Shown here: in pieces, positions 16,891-25,893 of the stretch
Position numbering within the stretch: position 1 is the first letter of the stretch
Layout: every line of letters begins with the position of its first letter
NCBI GenBank assembly: GCA_023409535.1
Contig: JAEYGZ010000012.1
Span: forward strand, 118,897-182,896
Source: Bacillota bacterium
GTDB lineage: Bacteria; Bacillota; Clostridia; Lachnospirales; Lachnospiraceae
Length of the DNA: 64,000 nucleotides
Reading direction: 5' to 3'
Notes under the pieces: model-generated
The model's input: the letters and a program-made list of their open reading frames with translations, nothing else
What the model was told of the DNA's origin: nothing
Database searches by the model: none
Translations under genes and position numbers: made by a program

Positions 16891-18498
16891 TTAATCTGGT
16901 TTTCCATTTACGATACCAATGTCATTCCTTGAGGTCCGTTTTACCCGGTATAATGCCATATCTGCCGCATAGAAGAAGTCCCAGATTCGGTTGCTCTTTA
17001 TCGGCACGGCATTGCAAATACCCTGAGATATGGTTACAACAGGTGAAACTGTGGAATTCTTATGCTCCAGCTTAAGTGCGACCACATCCTGCTTCAGCTT
17101 ACGGGTAACCTTTAATATCTCCTCATCGGACATATTCTCATATAGAATAATGAACTCATCTCCGCCATACCGCGCACAGAAGATACCCTGCTCCATGAGA
17201 TTATGCAGAAGCTGTGCAACCTTTCTTAAGCAGCGATCCCCGGCCTGGTGTCCATAGGTATCATTATAATGCTTAAAGTTATCAATATCAAGAATTTCAA
17301 AGGCTATCTTTGTCTGATTTTGATAAGCCCGCTCAAATAACTCCTCGGAATAGCTGTTTAGCTTCTCTCTGTTGGGAAGTCTTGTCAGGGAATCACGTTC
17401 GGACTTTTCCTGAAGGATTTTATTCTCCTCCTGAATCACCTGCTGTCTTTCTTTGATGCGTTCCAGGTCCATACGAAGTTCAATGGATTTTTTCGCTATG
17501 GTTTTATTCTCTGTTTCCAGCTGCTCAGACAAGAGATAATAATCCGCACAGGCCTGCAGATAACCGGCCTCATTTGACAGCTCCTTATAATATGCTATCT
17601 TATAGCGAAGTACTCTCAACTGCATATTCGTGATGCCGGCCTGCTTAGAAAGCAGATCAATCCGCTCAAGAATCATCCAAAGATCCTCATAACGCTTTGC
17701 TTCCCGTAAAAGTTCGCACAGCATGAACGCTTCATCATAGATATCAAGGATAGAATGGATCTCGCCAACCAAAGTAATCAATTGATTGATCAGAAAATCC
17801 CGTCTCTCATATTCCCCCAGCGCCTGACGAAAGGTCGCTTCAAATATCATAAAAATAACTTGATAGTGAGGTTCATACAAATACTTATCCCGTTCTTTTT
17901 CAATCTTATAAAAATATTGAAGTGCCGACTTCATATCTCCGATCCGGTAATGGCACAGACCGATGGATATCTCAACAATCGCGCTGTTTCTCATAGAATT
18001 GGGCTCCTCTTTGGTAAGATGAAAAAAGGAAAGAGCCTTTTCCAGATATTGAATAGCTGTTTTATAATCATGAAGCGACATATTAATCTGTCCGATATTT
18101 GTATTCGCCAGGCCTGCTTCATAGTTTAATCCGCTTTCCCGGCTGTATTTTAATGAAATCAGGTAATAATCAATGGCAGCAGGAATGTTTCCCTGATTAT
18201 CCGAGTTAATTCCAAGCATATTATAAGAACGCGCCAATAATACGTCGGCGAAGGTCTCCTGCTGATATTCCAGTCCAAGAATTAAATTTTTAATAAACTT
18301 ATCATATTTATTATCGTAAAAATATGATTCTGCAAGATAATAATAAGCAAAACCCAGCAACTGGCCGTCGGCCTCCGATTTACCATATTCGATAAGCTTC
18401 TTACAACTCTTCTTAACCACATCGGAGTGCTGGCTGCGCAGCTCTAAGACCTGGTTAATCATCTCTTTTATCTCATTATTGTAAACGTTCAAGTTCAT
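16891..18498 (-). CDS. TPR-GGDEF diguanylate cyclase
   Basis: 535 residues. The first 340 are helical TPR-like repeats (for example EAGLANTNIGQINMSLHDYK and SIGLCHYRIGDMKSALQYFY), then a coiled coil (RIKERQQVIQEENKILQ), then a GGDEF domain with RYGGDEF at 443-449. It makes c-di-GMP from two GTP. No RxxD inhibitory site precedes GGDEF (the segment is MEQGIFCARY), so product inhibition is probably absent. No membrane segment: a cytoplasmic enzyme with a protein-binding sensor region. First gene of the operon with the PilZ protein; promoter at 18561-18589. Confidence 0.9.
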   Translation of the reverse strand: MNLNVYNNEIKEMINQVLELRSQHSDVVKKSCKKLIEYGKSEADGQLLGFAYYYLAESYFYDNKYDKFIKNLILGLEYQQETFADVLLARSYNMLGINSDNQGNIPAAIDYYLISLKYSRESGLNYEAGLANTNIGQINMSLHDYKTAIQYLEKALSFFHLTKEEPNSMRNSAIVEISIGLCHYRIGDMKSALQYFYKIEKERDKYLYEPHYQVIFMIFEATFRQALGEYERRDFLINQLITLVGEIHSILDIYDEAFMLCELLREAKRYEDLWMILERIDLLSKQAGITNMQLRVLRYKIAYYKELSNEAGYLQACADYYLLSEQLETENKTIAKKSIELRMDLERIKERQQVIQEENKILQEKSERDSLTRLPNREKLNSYSEELFERAYQNQTKIAFEILDIDNFKHYNDTYGHQAGDRCLRKVAQLLHNLMEQGIFCARYGGDEFIILYENMSDEEILKVTRKLKQDVVALKLEHKNSTVSPVVTISQGICNAVPIKSNRIWDFFYAADMALYRVKRTSRNDIGIVNGKPD

Positions 18499-18560
18499 GG
18501 GTTCTCTCCGCTTATTATCCTGTGTTACGAGCGATGAAACAGTTCACGATTTTCATTCGT

Positions 18561-18589
18561 ATCATATCACATACATATATAGGTTGCAA
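18561..18589 (-). promoter_or_regulatory. Promoter of the GGDEF-PilZ operon
   Basis: Leftward TTGCAA (18584-18589), 17-bp spacer, TATGAT (complement of 18561-18566), 63 bases before the start codon. Confidence 0.6.
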
Positions 18590-18685
18590 CAGAATGTTAA
18601 TTATTTACACATGCGATTTTAGTACTATACCACATCGAAGCAAAAAAGTCCAGCAACACTCCCTACCTGAATTGAATGAATAATT

Positions 18686-19588
18686 TTAATCGTTGGAAAA
18701 GCGTGACAGGGATAGAATTGCCTTCATACCCAGCGCAAAGGTAATGACTGACATAAGGGCAGTGAAGATCCACCATAACGCATCTGTAGCTGCCGGTACC
18801 GCAGGAAGAATCTTATCCCGGAATATCTCAAAGGTAGATCCCAGAACAAAGCCGATAATCATAAAATAAGTCTGATGCGGGAAGCGGTTCATGGTCCATT
18901 CCAGCGGCTTTGTGATGAGGAAGATGCCAATCACCGTAACAATTCCCAGAATTCCGATAAACATAATATTAAATTCCGTTATGGCGGTAAGCAAAGCATC
19001 ATACATTCCCAGTACAAGCAGCATATGCGAGGTACTGATACCCGGCAGCACAAGTGCCAGTGCAATAATGATACCGGTTACAAGAAGCATAATATAATGC
19101 ATCAGTCCTGATCCTGTGCTGACGGTCAGGTTACCGGCGGGTATAAATCCGATAGAGATAACAATTCCCAGGCCCAGTAAGAAATAAATGCCTGATGATA
19201 TTCCAAGGGGTCTATCCTTCGTTTTCTTATATAATGCCGGAATACCTCCGATGACTGCACCAAGGAAGAAGAAGGATACCGGTATTGTATAGGTTTCCAG
19301 CAGCCATTTAATAAGAAATGCCAGGGAGCCGATACCCAGCGCTGAACCGATGCAGAATTTTATCAGAAAGATAAAATTCCCTTTGATATCCTTTAAAAAA
19401 TTGCTGATGGACCCAATTAATTTATCATATATTCCTAATAGAATTGCCATGGTTCCTCCGCTGACTCCGGGAACACTCATGGAGGAACCGATCAGAAAGC
19501 CTTTTAGCATAATAATCAAATCATTTCTAAATTTACCCTTCATAATTGTAAAAGATACTCCGGTATAACGTATCTTTACTCCTTTCAT
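18686..19588 (-). CDS. DUF368 polytopic membrane protein, PopT-type undecaprenyl-phosphate transporter
   Basis: About 300 residues with eight or so hydrophobic segments and the two DUF368 signature loops: GFLIGSSMSVPGVSGGTMAILLG near the N-terminus and the internal repeat LALVLPGISTSHMLLVLGMYD. DUF368 proteins (PopT) have been implicated in recycling undecaprenyl phosphate across the membrane (family knowledge). Start uncertain: 19588 (MKGVKIRY) and the internal ATG 45 bases further in (MKGKFRND) are both possible; the GGAG before the second is 14 bases away. A single gene, not clearly linked to its neighbours. Confidence 0.85.
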   Translation of the reverse strand: MKGVKIRYTGVSFTIMKGKFRNDLIIMLKGFLIGSSMSVPGVSGGTMAILLGIYDKLIGSISNFLKDIKGNFIFLIKFCIGSALGIGSLAFLIKWLLETYTIPVSFFFLGAVIGGIPALYKKTKDRPLGISSGIYFLLGLGIVISIGFIPAGNLTVSTGSGLMHYIMLLVTGIIIALALVLPGISTSHMLLVLGMYDALLTAITEFNIMFIGILGIVTVIGIFLITKPLEWTMNRFPHQTYFMIIGFVLGSTFEIFRDKILPAVPAATDALWWIFTALMSVITFALGMKAILSLSRFSND

Positions 19589-19772
19589 TTAATTAATATG
19601 ATTATAACGGTTAATAATATTATTGCCGTAATAAACATATGATCTTATACTGATAATTAGATTTGGCATCCTGTCAAAAGAACCCTTTCGACACCGGCAC
19701 CACATGATAAGAAGTATAGTATGAAACAATTTTCTTGTAAATAGAATCTTCCAAAGATATTATATTTTCATA

Positions 19773-19821
19773 TTGCAATTTATAAATTAAGTGTTATAAT
19801 TAATAATAGTAATTATTACTA
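19773..19821 (+). promoter_or_regulatory. Encapsulin operon promoter with Fur/PerR-like palindrome at the start site
   Basis: TTGCAA (19773-19778), 16-bp spacer, TATAAT (19795-19800). Immediately downstream, over the expected transcription start, is TAGTAATTATTACTA (19807-19821), a perfect 7-1-7 inverted repeat with the TAAT-n-ATTA core of Fur/PerR boxes. The position suits repression by a metal- or peroxide-sensing Fur-family protein. Confidence 0.7.
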
Positions 19822-19841
19822 ATATTAAGGAGGAAAAAGTT

Positions 19842-20210
19842 ATGCCAGCATTTGCTAATCCCTTCCAGGGAAATGTCCCAAGAACTATGTCTAAGGAAGA
19901 ATTGATTCAGGCAATCCGTTTGGATATTGCCGGTGAACTGGAGGCAATCTATCTTTATGACGCCCATGTTCAGGCGACAACAGAGGAAATCGCAAAGAAA
20001 GTCATCGGAGATATCCGTGACGAAGAGAAAGCGCATGTGGGAGAATTGATGGCGCTGCTTCGTATCCTGGATCCAAAGGAGGCAGAATTTTTTGCTTCCG
20101 GTGAATCTGAGGTCAAAGAAATGTTGGAAGATCTGGGAATCGTAGCACCAGCAGAAGGTTCTGCCGATACGGTCAGTCCCTTAACCGTCGGCAGCTTACT
20201 TGAGCATTAA
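19842..20210 (+). CDS. Encapsulated ferritin-like protein (EncFtn cargo)
   Basis: 122 residues. Two-helix encapsulated ferritin: ferroxidase ligands Glu32 (GELEAIYLYDAH), Glu62 and His65 (DEEKAHVGEL) are all present, matching the residue numbers known for EncFtn. It oxidises Fe(II) and delivers Fe(III) into the shell. The C-terminus, after a flexible Ala/Glu/Ser linker, is SPLTVGSLLEH (112-122), matching the LTVGSL-type encapsulin targeting peptide. Start ATG with AAGGAGG eight bases upstream. First gene of a cargo-shell-SOR operon; the shell gene starts 31 bases after its stop. Confidence 0.95.
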   Translation: MPAFANPFQGNVPRTMSKEELIQAIRLDIAGELEAIYLYDAHVQATTEEIAKKVIGDIRDEEKAHVGELMALLRILDPKEAEFFASGESEVKEMLEDLGIVAPAEGSADTVSPLTVGSLLEH

Positions 20211-20241
20211 TTACCGCATACGGCGGGGAAAGGAGTAACCT

Positions 20242-21057
20242 ATGAGTTATTTATCAAGAGAAAGCGCGTCAGTATCTGAAGCATTATGGGAGCAGATTGA
20301 TTCTGCCGTAATAAAGACAGCCCGCAGCACCTTAACCTGCAGAAAATTCTTACATCTATTCGGTCCCCTGGGAATTGGGACAGAAAGCGTATCCCTGGAT
20401 AATCTGGACGAACTGGAAGAGATTTATGAAGATGGTTTTATCACCACCAAAGGACGCAAGTACGTGGATCTTCCGGTTATATATGAAGATTTTTCCATAT
20501 TCGCCAAGGACATTGAGCGGAGCAGACAGAACGGCTTTCCGTTAGATCTGTCAAAGGCAGCAGCTGCAGCTGAGGCCTGTGTGAAAAAAGAAGACCGTTT
20601 TATCTTCTTCGGTAACACAAATTATGGCTATGACGGCTTATTGACCGCACCAGGAACCAACCGTTTAAAGAGATCGGACTGGTCCGCAGGTGAAAATGCC
20701 TTCACAGATATTGCTGCGGCACTTGAATTATTCAGCACAAAGGGAATTTACGGAACCTATGTATTGATTGTAAGCCCGGATATCTATACACAGCTTCAGA
20801 GAATCCAGCCCGGAACCGGCCTGCTGGAGATTGACCGTATCAAGAAAATGTTAAACGACCGCATCTTCTTCTCTACAGCACTCGGAACCGGCAAAGCCGT
20901 GCTCCTATGCACGGAGTCAAGATATATGGATCTGGTAATCGGGCAGGATTTGGCCACCGCTTACTTAGAGCAGCGGGACTTAAACCATCATTTCCGCATT
21001 TTGGAGAGTCTGGTGCTTCGTATAAAGCGTAAACAGGCAATTACGATATTTGAATAA
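20242..21057 (+). CDS. Family 1 encapsulin shell protein
   Basis: 271 residues, HK97-fold encapsulin of normal length. Seen: the N-terminal segment YLSRESASVSEALWEQID, the P-domain/E-loop region GRKYVDLPVIYEDFSIF, FFGNTNYGYDGLLTAPGTNRL and the C-terminal YLEQRDLNHHFRILESLVLRI. It assembles into an icosahedral compartment that holds the EncFtn encoded just upstream. The ribosome site AAAGGAG precedes ATG 20242. No extra membrane or flavin-binding domain is seen. Confidence 0.95.
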   Translation: MSYLSRESASVSEALWEQIDSAVIKTARSTLTCRKFLHLFGPLGIGTESVSLDNLDELEEIYEDGFITTKGRKYVDLPVIYEDFSIFAKDIERSRQNGFPLDLSKAAAAAEACVKKEDRFIFFGNTNYGYDGLLTAPGTNRLKRSDWSAGENAFTDIAAALELFSTKGIYGTYVLIVSPDIYTQLQRIQPGTGLLEIDRIKKMLNDRIFFSTALGTGKAVLLCTESRYMDLVIGQDLATAYLEQRDLNHHFRILESLVLRIKRKQAITIFE

Positions 21058-21086
21058 AAATTATACATCAAAAAGGAGAGTTTACT

Positions 21087-21446
21087 ATGTCAAAGATTCA
21101 TTTTTATTTAAGCGAAGACGCTAAAACCATGTTAGCAGCAATCAGAGGGGAAGCCGATCTGGAAGGCTTCAAGGCCTTAAAGGCAAATACCTCCGACGGC
21201 GCGAAGGAAAAGCATGTTCCTGATATCAAGATTGAAGATGGCCGGGTAAAGGTTACCATCGGCTCCGTATTACATCCCTCCACACCCGAGCACCATATCG
21301 AGTGGATCGCTCTGGTTACCGAGGATAGATTACAGGTTGCTTATCTGACACCGGGTGAGGCTCCTGCAGCGGAGTTTGAAGAGGTTGAACATGGCGTAGT
21401 ATACGAATTTTGCAATCTTCACGGACTTTGGAAAGCAGAATTCTAA
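21087..21446 (+). CDS. Superoxide reductase (desulfoferrodoxin type, centre I lost)
   Basis: 119 residues. The catalytic Fe(His)4Cys centre is intact: EKHVP (Glu41, Lys42, His43), HPSTPEHHIEW (His63, His69) and CNLHGLWK (Cys109, His112). The N-terminal region lines up with desulfoferrodoxin but has none of the cysteines that bind the rubredoxin-like centre I, as in class III enzymes such as that of Treponema. It reduces superoxide to peroxide in the cytoplasm. The gene follows the encapsulin gene by 29 bases with its own AAAGGAG site, so it belongs to the same iron/oxidative stress operon. No targeting peptide is seen, so it is probably not packaged. Confidence 0.92.
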   Translation: MSKIHFYLSEDAKTMLAAIRGEADLEGFKALKANTSDGAKEKHVPDIKIEDGRVKVTIGSVLHPSTPEHHIEWIALVTEDRLQVAYLTPGEAPAAEFEEVEHGVVYEFCNLHGLWKAEF

Positions 21447-21489
21447 TCATACCTTTGCCTGCATCCGCAGAAAATTAATCGATATTCCA

Positions 21490-21522
21490 AATCCCCGAAT
21501 TCCAATCTGGTCTTCGGGGATT
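21490..21522 (+). terminator. Terminator of the encapsulin operon
   Basis: AATCCCCGAA (21490-21499) pairs perfectly with 21513-21522, followed by TTGTTGACTTCTT. Confidence 0.75.
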
Positions 21523-21656
21523 TTGTTGACTTCTTAATTATGAAGTTATAAAATACAATAACCGGTTGGATAAACGTGAAGATACTATTGTTATAATAGT
21601 TATCAGAAGAACGAACAAGAAAAAGAGTAAAAAGCTCGGACAGGAATGGAGTTAAT

Positions 21657-23123
21657 ATGGAGCAGAATCAAGACAAAATTTTTAAGAACAGAATGATCAT
21701 TTTGTTTAATATTGTACTTATGACCTTTATGGCTACGCTGGACAGCAGTATTGTAAATGTTGCACTGCCCAGTATGGCGGAAAAATTAGCGGTCAGTACC
21801 GAGGGAATTGCCTGGGTAGTTTCCTCCTATCTGATGGTTATTGCAGGTACGATCCTGATTTTCGGACGTCTGGGTGATATCATCGGTAAATCAAGAGTAT
21901 TTATGCTGGGAATTGCAATATTCACCATAGGCTCCCTTCTCTGCGGACTCTCGAATTCCTTTGTATTCCTGATCGTTGCCAGAGTAATCCAGGCGGTGGG
22001 CGCTGCCGGAACCATGGCCACGAACCAGGGCCTGATTACGCAGATCTTTCCGGCAAGCGAGCGAGGAAAGGCGCTGGGAATCTCAGGAACCTTCGTCGCC
22101 TTGGGGTCTATGGCAGGACCGCCGCTGGGCGGGCTGATTGTGGCAGCATTGAGCTGGAAATATATCTTCCTGATCAATGTCCCCATCGGAATTATCGTAT
22201 TCCTGCTCAGTCTGAAGCTGCTTCCGAGAAAAACGGAGAAGGTAAAAGAGCCCTTCGATGCGATGGGCGCGTTATTGTTTGCCGTTGCCATCGCAGCGTT
22301 ATTTGGCGCGTTATTAGTCGGAAGGGACAGAGGCTATGACAAACCGCTTATTATCATTGGTTTTATTGTGGCAATTGTGTGCTTTGCGGCATTTCTTCTC
22401 GTTGAGAAGCGTACGCAGGTCCCTTTACTTCAGCTGAAAATATTTCAGAACAGCCTGTTCTCCTTAAGTATCTTCTGCGGCTTTATCTCCTTTGTTGCCA
22501 TCAGCAGCTCAACGATTATACAGCCCTTTTATCTGCAAAGCACCATGAAATATTCCTCCGCTTACACGGGATTAATTATGATGGTATATCCTTTGGTAAT
22601 GTCAGTGGTAGCACCCTTCAGCGGACATCTCTCGGATAAGATCGGTTCGGAATTCCTGACCTTTGCAGGGCTTATTCTAAATAGTGCGGGACTCTTTCTT
22701 ATGTCCTCACTGAATGAAAATTCCAGCCTGATCACAATGATCATTTATGTGATCTTTATGTCGATCGGCAACGGATTGTTCCAATCACCGAACAATTCCC
22801 TGATTATGTCCAATGCGCCCCGGAATATGCTTGGTATCTCCGGCAGTGTCAATGCCTTAATCCGCAATCTGGGCATGATCACCGGTATCTCCTTATCCAT
22901 TCTGATCTTATACAGCCGTATGAGCAGTAAAATCGGCTATCATGTATCCAGTTATGTGGCCGGCAGGGATGATGTGTTTGTCTATGGTATGAGAGGTGCC
23001 TATATCGTCGCTGCAACCATTTGCGCCGTGGGAGCGATCCTCACAGCCTTCCGGCTCTATAACAGAAGACGAAGGAAAGAAGTGACCATGGTGGAAGCTG
23101 CTCAAAATGACAACCGCCATTAA
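21657..23123 (+). CDS. MFS drug efflux transporter, DHA2 (14-TM) family
   Basis: 488 residues with about 14 hydrophobic segments. Motifs: LDSSIVNVALPSM in helix 1, motif A GRLGDIIGKSRVF, motif C GTFVALGSMAGPPLGGL in helix 5 and the Arg of VARVIQAVGA. This is the EmrB/QacA/LfrA type proton-driven exporter of drugs or metabolites. The start at 21657 has GGAG five bases upstream. It stands alone; an ACTATT/AATAGT inverted repeat at 21584-21600 upstream could be a repressor site. Substrate unknown. Confidence 0.9.
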   Translation: MEQNQDKIFKNRMIILFNIVLMTFMATLDSSIVNVALPSMAEKLAVSTEGIAWVVSSYLMVIAGTILIFGRLGDIIGKSRVFMLGIAIFTIGSLLCGLSNSFVFLIVARVIQAVGAAGTMATNQGLITQIFPASERGKALGISGTFVALGSMAGPPLGGLIVAALSWKYIFLINVPIGIIVFLLSLKLLPRKTEKVKEPFDAMGALLFAVAIAALFGALLVGRDRGYDKPLIIIGFIVAIVCFAAFLLVEKRTQVPLLQLKIFQNSLFSLSIFCGFISFVAISSSTIIQPFYLQSTMKYSSAYTGLIMMVYPLVMSVVAPFSGHLSDKIGSEFLTFAGLILNSAGLFLMSSLNENSSLITMIIYVIFMSIGNGLFQSPNNSLIMSNAPRNMLGISGSVNALIRNLGMITGISLSILILYSRMSSKIGYHVSSYVAGRDDVFVYGMRGAYIVAATICAVGAILTAFRLYNRRRRKEVTMVEAAQNDNRH

Positions 23124-23152
23124 ATCATACTGTCAGCTCTTGCTTAATATTA

Positions 23153-23200
23153 CCGGCCGCATTCCCGCAATAGTAATTACTGTTGCAGGAATGCGGCCGG
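23153..23200. terminator. Long hairpin between convergent MFS and chemoreceptor genes
   Basis: CCGGCCGCATTCC (23153-23165) pairs perfectly with 23188-23200, with further pairing inside. It lacks a T run on either side, yet its place between convergent genes suggests a two-way terminator or mRNA 3' stabiliser. Confidence 0.55.
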
Positions 23201-23230
23201 AACTGTTATCGATCCGATTACCGATTATCT

Positions 23231-25018
23231 TTAATACTTCCCTAAGGAATAAGCAGCTTCCATTGCAGGTCTGTTCATGGCCGGTATCTCACGAAGCAGC
23301 GACAGGGAAGCCAGATTATCCGTCTCATAGTTTGAATCCAGCTTGAACTTTCTAACCTCTTCCCGCAAGGTAGCAGCCTGCGCAGACATCTCCTCACTGG
23401 TAGCGGAATTCTCTTCTGCCGTAGCGGCATTGGTCTGAACGACAGAGGACACCTGGGTAAGACCCTGCTTCACCTGCTCGATGGCGGAAGCCTGCTCTGC
23501 GGAAGCCGCTTCGATCTTCACGATACTTACGCTTACCATGTTTGCTTTTTCTTCTACGGTCTGAAGAATTTGCGCTGTCTGTTCGGTAATCTGCGTGCCT
23601 TCCGCAACTGTTTCCACTGATTTCTGGATCAACTCAGCCGTCTGCTTCGCGGCTTCTGCCGACTTGCCTGCCAGATTACGAACCTCATCCGCTACAACCG
23701 CAAAGCCCTTTCCGGCATTTCCTGCACGAGCCGCCTCAATCGCAGCGTTAAGTGCAAGAATGTTAGTCTGGAAGGCGATATCCTCAATTGCCTTGGTAAT
23801 ATTGGTGATTTGATTGGAGGCTGAGCCGATATTCTCCATGGCGCCTGTCAGCTGCTTCATATGCTCGCTGCCGTTTCTTATGTTGGTTGCTGCCTGCTCA
23901 ACATACTGGGTTGCCAGCTTCACATTGGAGGAGTTTTCCGAAGCCTGGTCCGCAATCTTATTCACAGAAACACTAAGCTGTTCCACTGCGGAAGCCTGCT
24001 CTGTTGATCCTGCCGCAAGTGCCTGGGCTCCGCCGGATACCTGGGAGGCTCCAGTGCTTACCTGCTCGGCAGCAACATTGATGGTGGATAAGGTGTGGTT
24101 TAAGGATACGGCCGTATTCTGCATCGCCTGCTTAATTGCCGCAAAATCACCGATATAATCCAAATCTACCCTGAATCTCATATCACCGTGGGACATCATA
24201 CCAAGCTTTGCAGAAATATCACTGATATAGGACGCCAGAAGAGCATTGGTCTTTCTGATGCTGTCTGCCATCTTACCCATCTCGTCCTTGCTGGTGTACT
24301 TTACCTGAACCTGCATGTTACCCCTTGACATTTCCTCGTATACTGAGACAATTTCCTTCACAGGGTTCAGGATGGAGGCACGGATAATAAAGATTATAAT
24401 GATTGTCAACAGGACGGAAGCAATACCGCAGCCAATGAGAAGCATATCCGCCTGACGCTGTGTAGCATTCGCTTCCTTTCCATCCTCCTCAGTGATTTGT
24501 ATGACGACGTCATTGATCGCAACTATTGTTTCGGCAACTTTATCAAAAGCCGGTACATATTGATCAACAAATATATCATTGGCCTGAGCCTTACTTGCTT
24601 CAGATAAATCTGCCGTCAGCAAATCGTTAATCTGGACGCGGATCGTTCCTGCCTCGGTAATCTGCTGTTTTAAAAGGTCAATTTTATCTTGCACCGCCTC
24701 AGCATCCTTATGGGCCTCAAACTGGGTAATTAAATCTGTAATTGCATCAGACTCGCCGGCGGCAGAATTCATATATGCCTTCACATCCTGTGTATTATCA
24801 GCCAATATGGACATAGCTACATACCGTTCTACGGAGAGCAGGTTCCTTCTGATATTCCAGGCAATGGTATTCTCCGGTATCATTTCTCCCTGGAAATCAT
24901 CCAGTATGACACCGACTCTTCTGAGGTTATACTCCGATACTCCGATGGAACCTATCAAAAGCAGAAGCACAATGCCAAAGCCCAGAATAAGTTTTAAGCT
25001 GATGGTTAAATTCTTCAT
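23231..25018 (-). CDS. Methyl-accepting chemotaxis protein (module A)
   Basis: 595 residues. Membrane segment 1 (11-27), a four-helix periplasmic-type ligand domain (about 30-185), membrane segment 2 (LLIGCGIASVLLTIIIIFII), HAMP (about 215-265), a second HAMP-like stretch, then the signalling domain with the hairpin tip IEDIAFQTNILALNAAIEAARAG and the kinase-contact core GKGFAVVADEVRNLA. It is the last gene of the 12-kb chemosensory operon, 41 bases after the response regulator. No pentapeptide tether for CheR is seen at the C-terminus (ends EAAYSLGKY). Ligand unknown. Confidence 0.92.
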   Translation of the reverse strand: MKNLTISLKLILGFGIVLLLLIGSIGVSEYNLRRVGVILDDFQGEMIPENTIAWNIRRNLLSVERYVAMSILADNTQDVKAYMNSAAGESDAITDLITQFEAHKDAEAVQDKIDLLKQQITEAGTIRVQINDLLTADLSEASKAQANDIFVDQYVPAFDKVAETIVAINDVVIQITEEDGKEANATQRQADMLLIGCGIASVLLTIIIIFIIRASILNPVKEIVSVYEEMSRGNMQVQVKYTSKDEMGKMADSIRKTNALLASYISDISAKLGMMSHGDMRFRVDLDYIGDFAAIKQAMQNTAVSLNHTLSTINVAAEQVSTGASQVSGGAQALAAGSTEQASAVEQLSVSVNKIADQASENSSNVKLATQYVEQAATNIRNGSEHMKQLTGAMENIGSASNQITNITKAIEDIAFQTNILALNAAIEAARAGNAGKGFAVVADEVRNLAGKSAEAAKQTAELIQKSVETVAEGTQITEQTAQILQTVEEKANMVSVSIVKIEAASAEQASAIEQVKQGLTQVSSVVQTNAATAEENSATSEEMSAQAATLREEVRKFKLDSNYETDNLASLSLLREIPAMNRPAMEAAYSLGKY

Positions 25019-25059
25019 TTTGATTATTTCCCCCTTAAGGTATTCTTTTGTGGTTTGGA

Positions 25060-25812
25060 TTACTTGGTCCTGTCGATCAGCACCAGATCCATAAACTCCG
25101 AGGCGGTAATTTTCACCGGCATCCTTCCGGTCTTTTGAAAGATCAGGTAATCTCCGTCTGTGCGCACACTCTGAAACAGCTCCTCATCCTTCAGCATTCC
25201 AAAACGTGCGGTATTCAATCTGGTGCGAAAGTCAAAGCGGATATTTGTGCCGGTCTCCATGATTACCTCCAGCTGATAATCCGGTAAAGGCCGGACGCTT
25301 TTGAAATATCCGTCTTTTATTTGCTGGTCTCCCTCTATAGTAGTAGGTATTTCCTTATTTTGCATACCCTGTTTTGGGGTATTTTTATCTTTTTCGGCAT
25401 TTTTCGTCTTTTCAGGAATCTTAATCAGTCCCAGCTTACCCATAACCTCAATCAGTTTTTCAGTATCTATGGGCTTGGCAGCATAGGCCTCACAGCCATA
25501 TTCAAAAGCCGTTTTCACCAGCTGGGCTTCAGCCAGCGCTGTGGTCATAATAATTTTCACCCGTTCCTCTGCCGGGATTGCATATTGCTTTTCCAGATCC
25601 CTCAGCGCCTTCAGGGTCTTCACTCCGTCTACCTTGGGCATCATAATGTCCAGGCAAATCAGCTGATAGGGGTCCTTATCCCTCAGCGCCATCAGAAAGG
25701 CATCAATGGTCTCAAGACCGTCCACCACCAGATCACACTCTCCGTATTTACTTAGAAATTCACTTAGGAATTTTCTGCTGACCAAATCATCTTCAGCAAT
25801 TAAGATTTTCAT
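25060..25812 (-). CDS. Response regulator with DUF2442-like C-terminal domain
   Basis: 250 residues. Receiver domain (1-125): acidic pair AEDDL (Asp8, Asp9), phosphoacceptor Asp55 in LICLDIMMPKVDG, Thr in MTTA and Lys in AAKPID. A Lys/Asn-rich linker follows (130-165), then an 80-residue C-terminal domain (VRPLPDYQLEVIMETG to LVLIDRTK) that is neither HTH nor a known enzyme. That domain is repeated almost throughout in the stand-alone protein at 37439-37786. The gene lies between the histidine kinase (81 bases) and the chemoreceptor (41 bases). It is the only CheY-like output of the module, so this domain is the likely effector. Confidence 0.85.
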   Translation of the reverse strand: MKILIAEDDLVSRKFLSEFLSKYGECDLVVDGLETIDAFLMALRDKDPYQLICLDIMMPKVDGVKTLKALRDLEKQYAIPAEERVKIIMTTALAEAQLVKTAFEYGCEAYAAKPIDTEKLIEVMGKLGLIKIPEKTKNAEKDKNTPKQGMQNKEIPTTIEGDQQIKDGYFKSVRPLPDYQLEVIMETGTNIRFDFRTRLNTARFGMLKDEELFQSVRTDGDYLIFQKTGRMPVKITASEFMDLVLIDRTK

Positions 25813-25893
25813 ATTTACCTCCGTTCTGCCGCTGTCCTTGAATTTGCCACCGGCATAAATTTGCCGTGTACAAATTTATAGATGCGAAATGAT

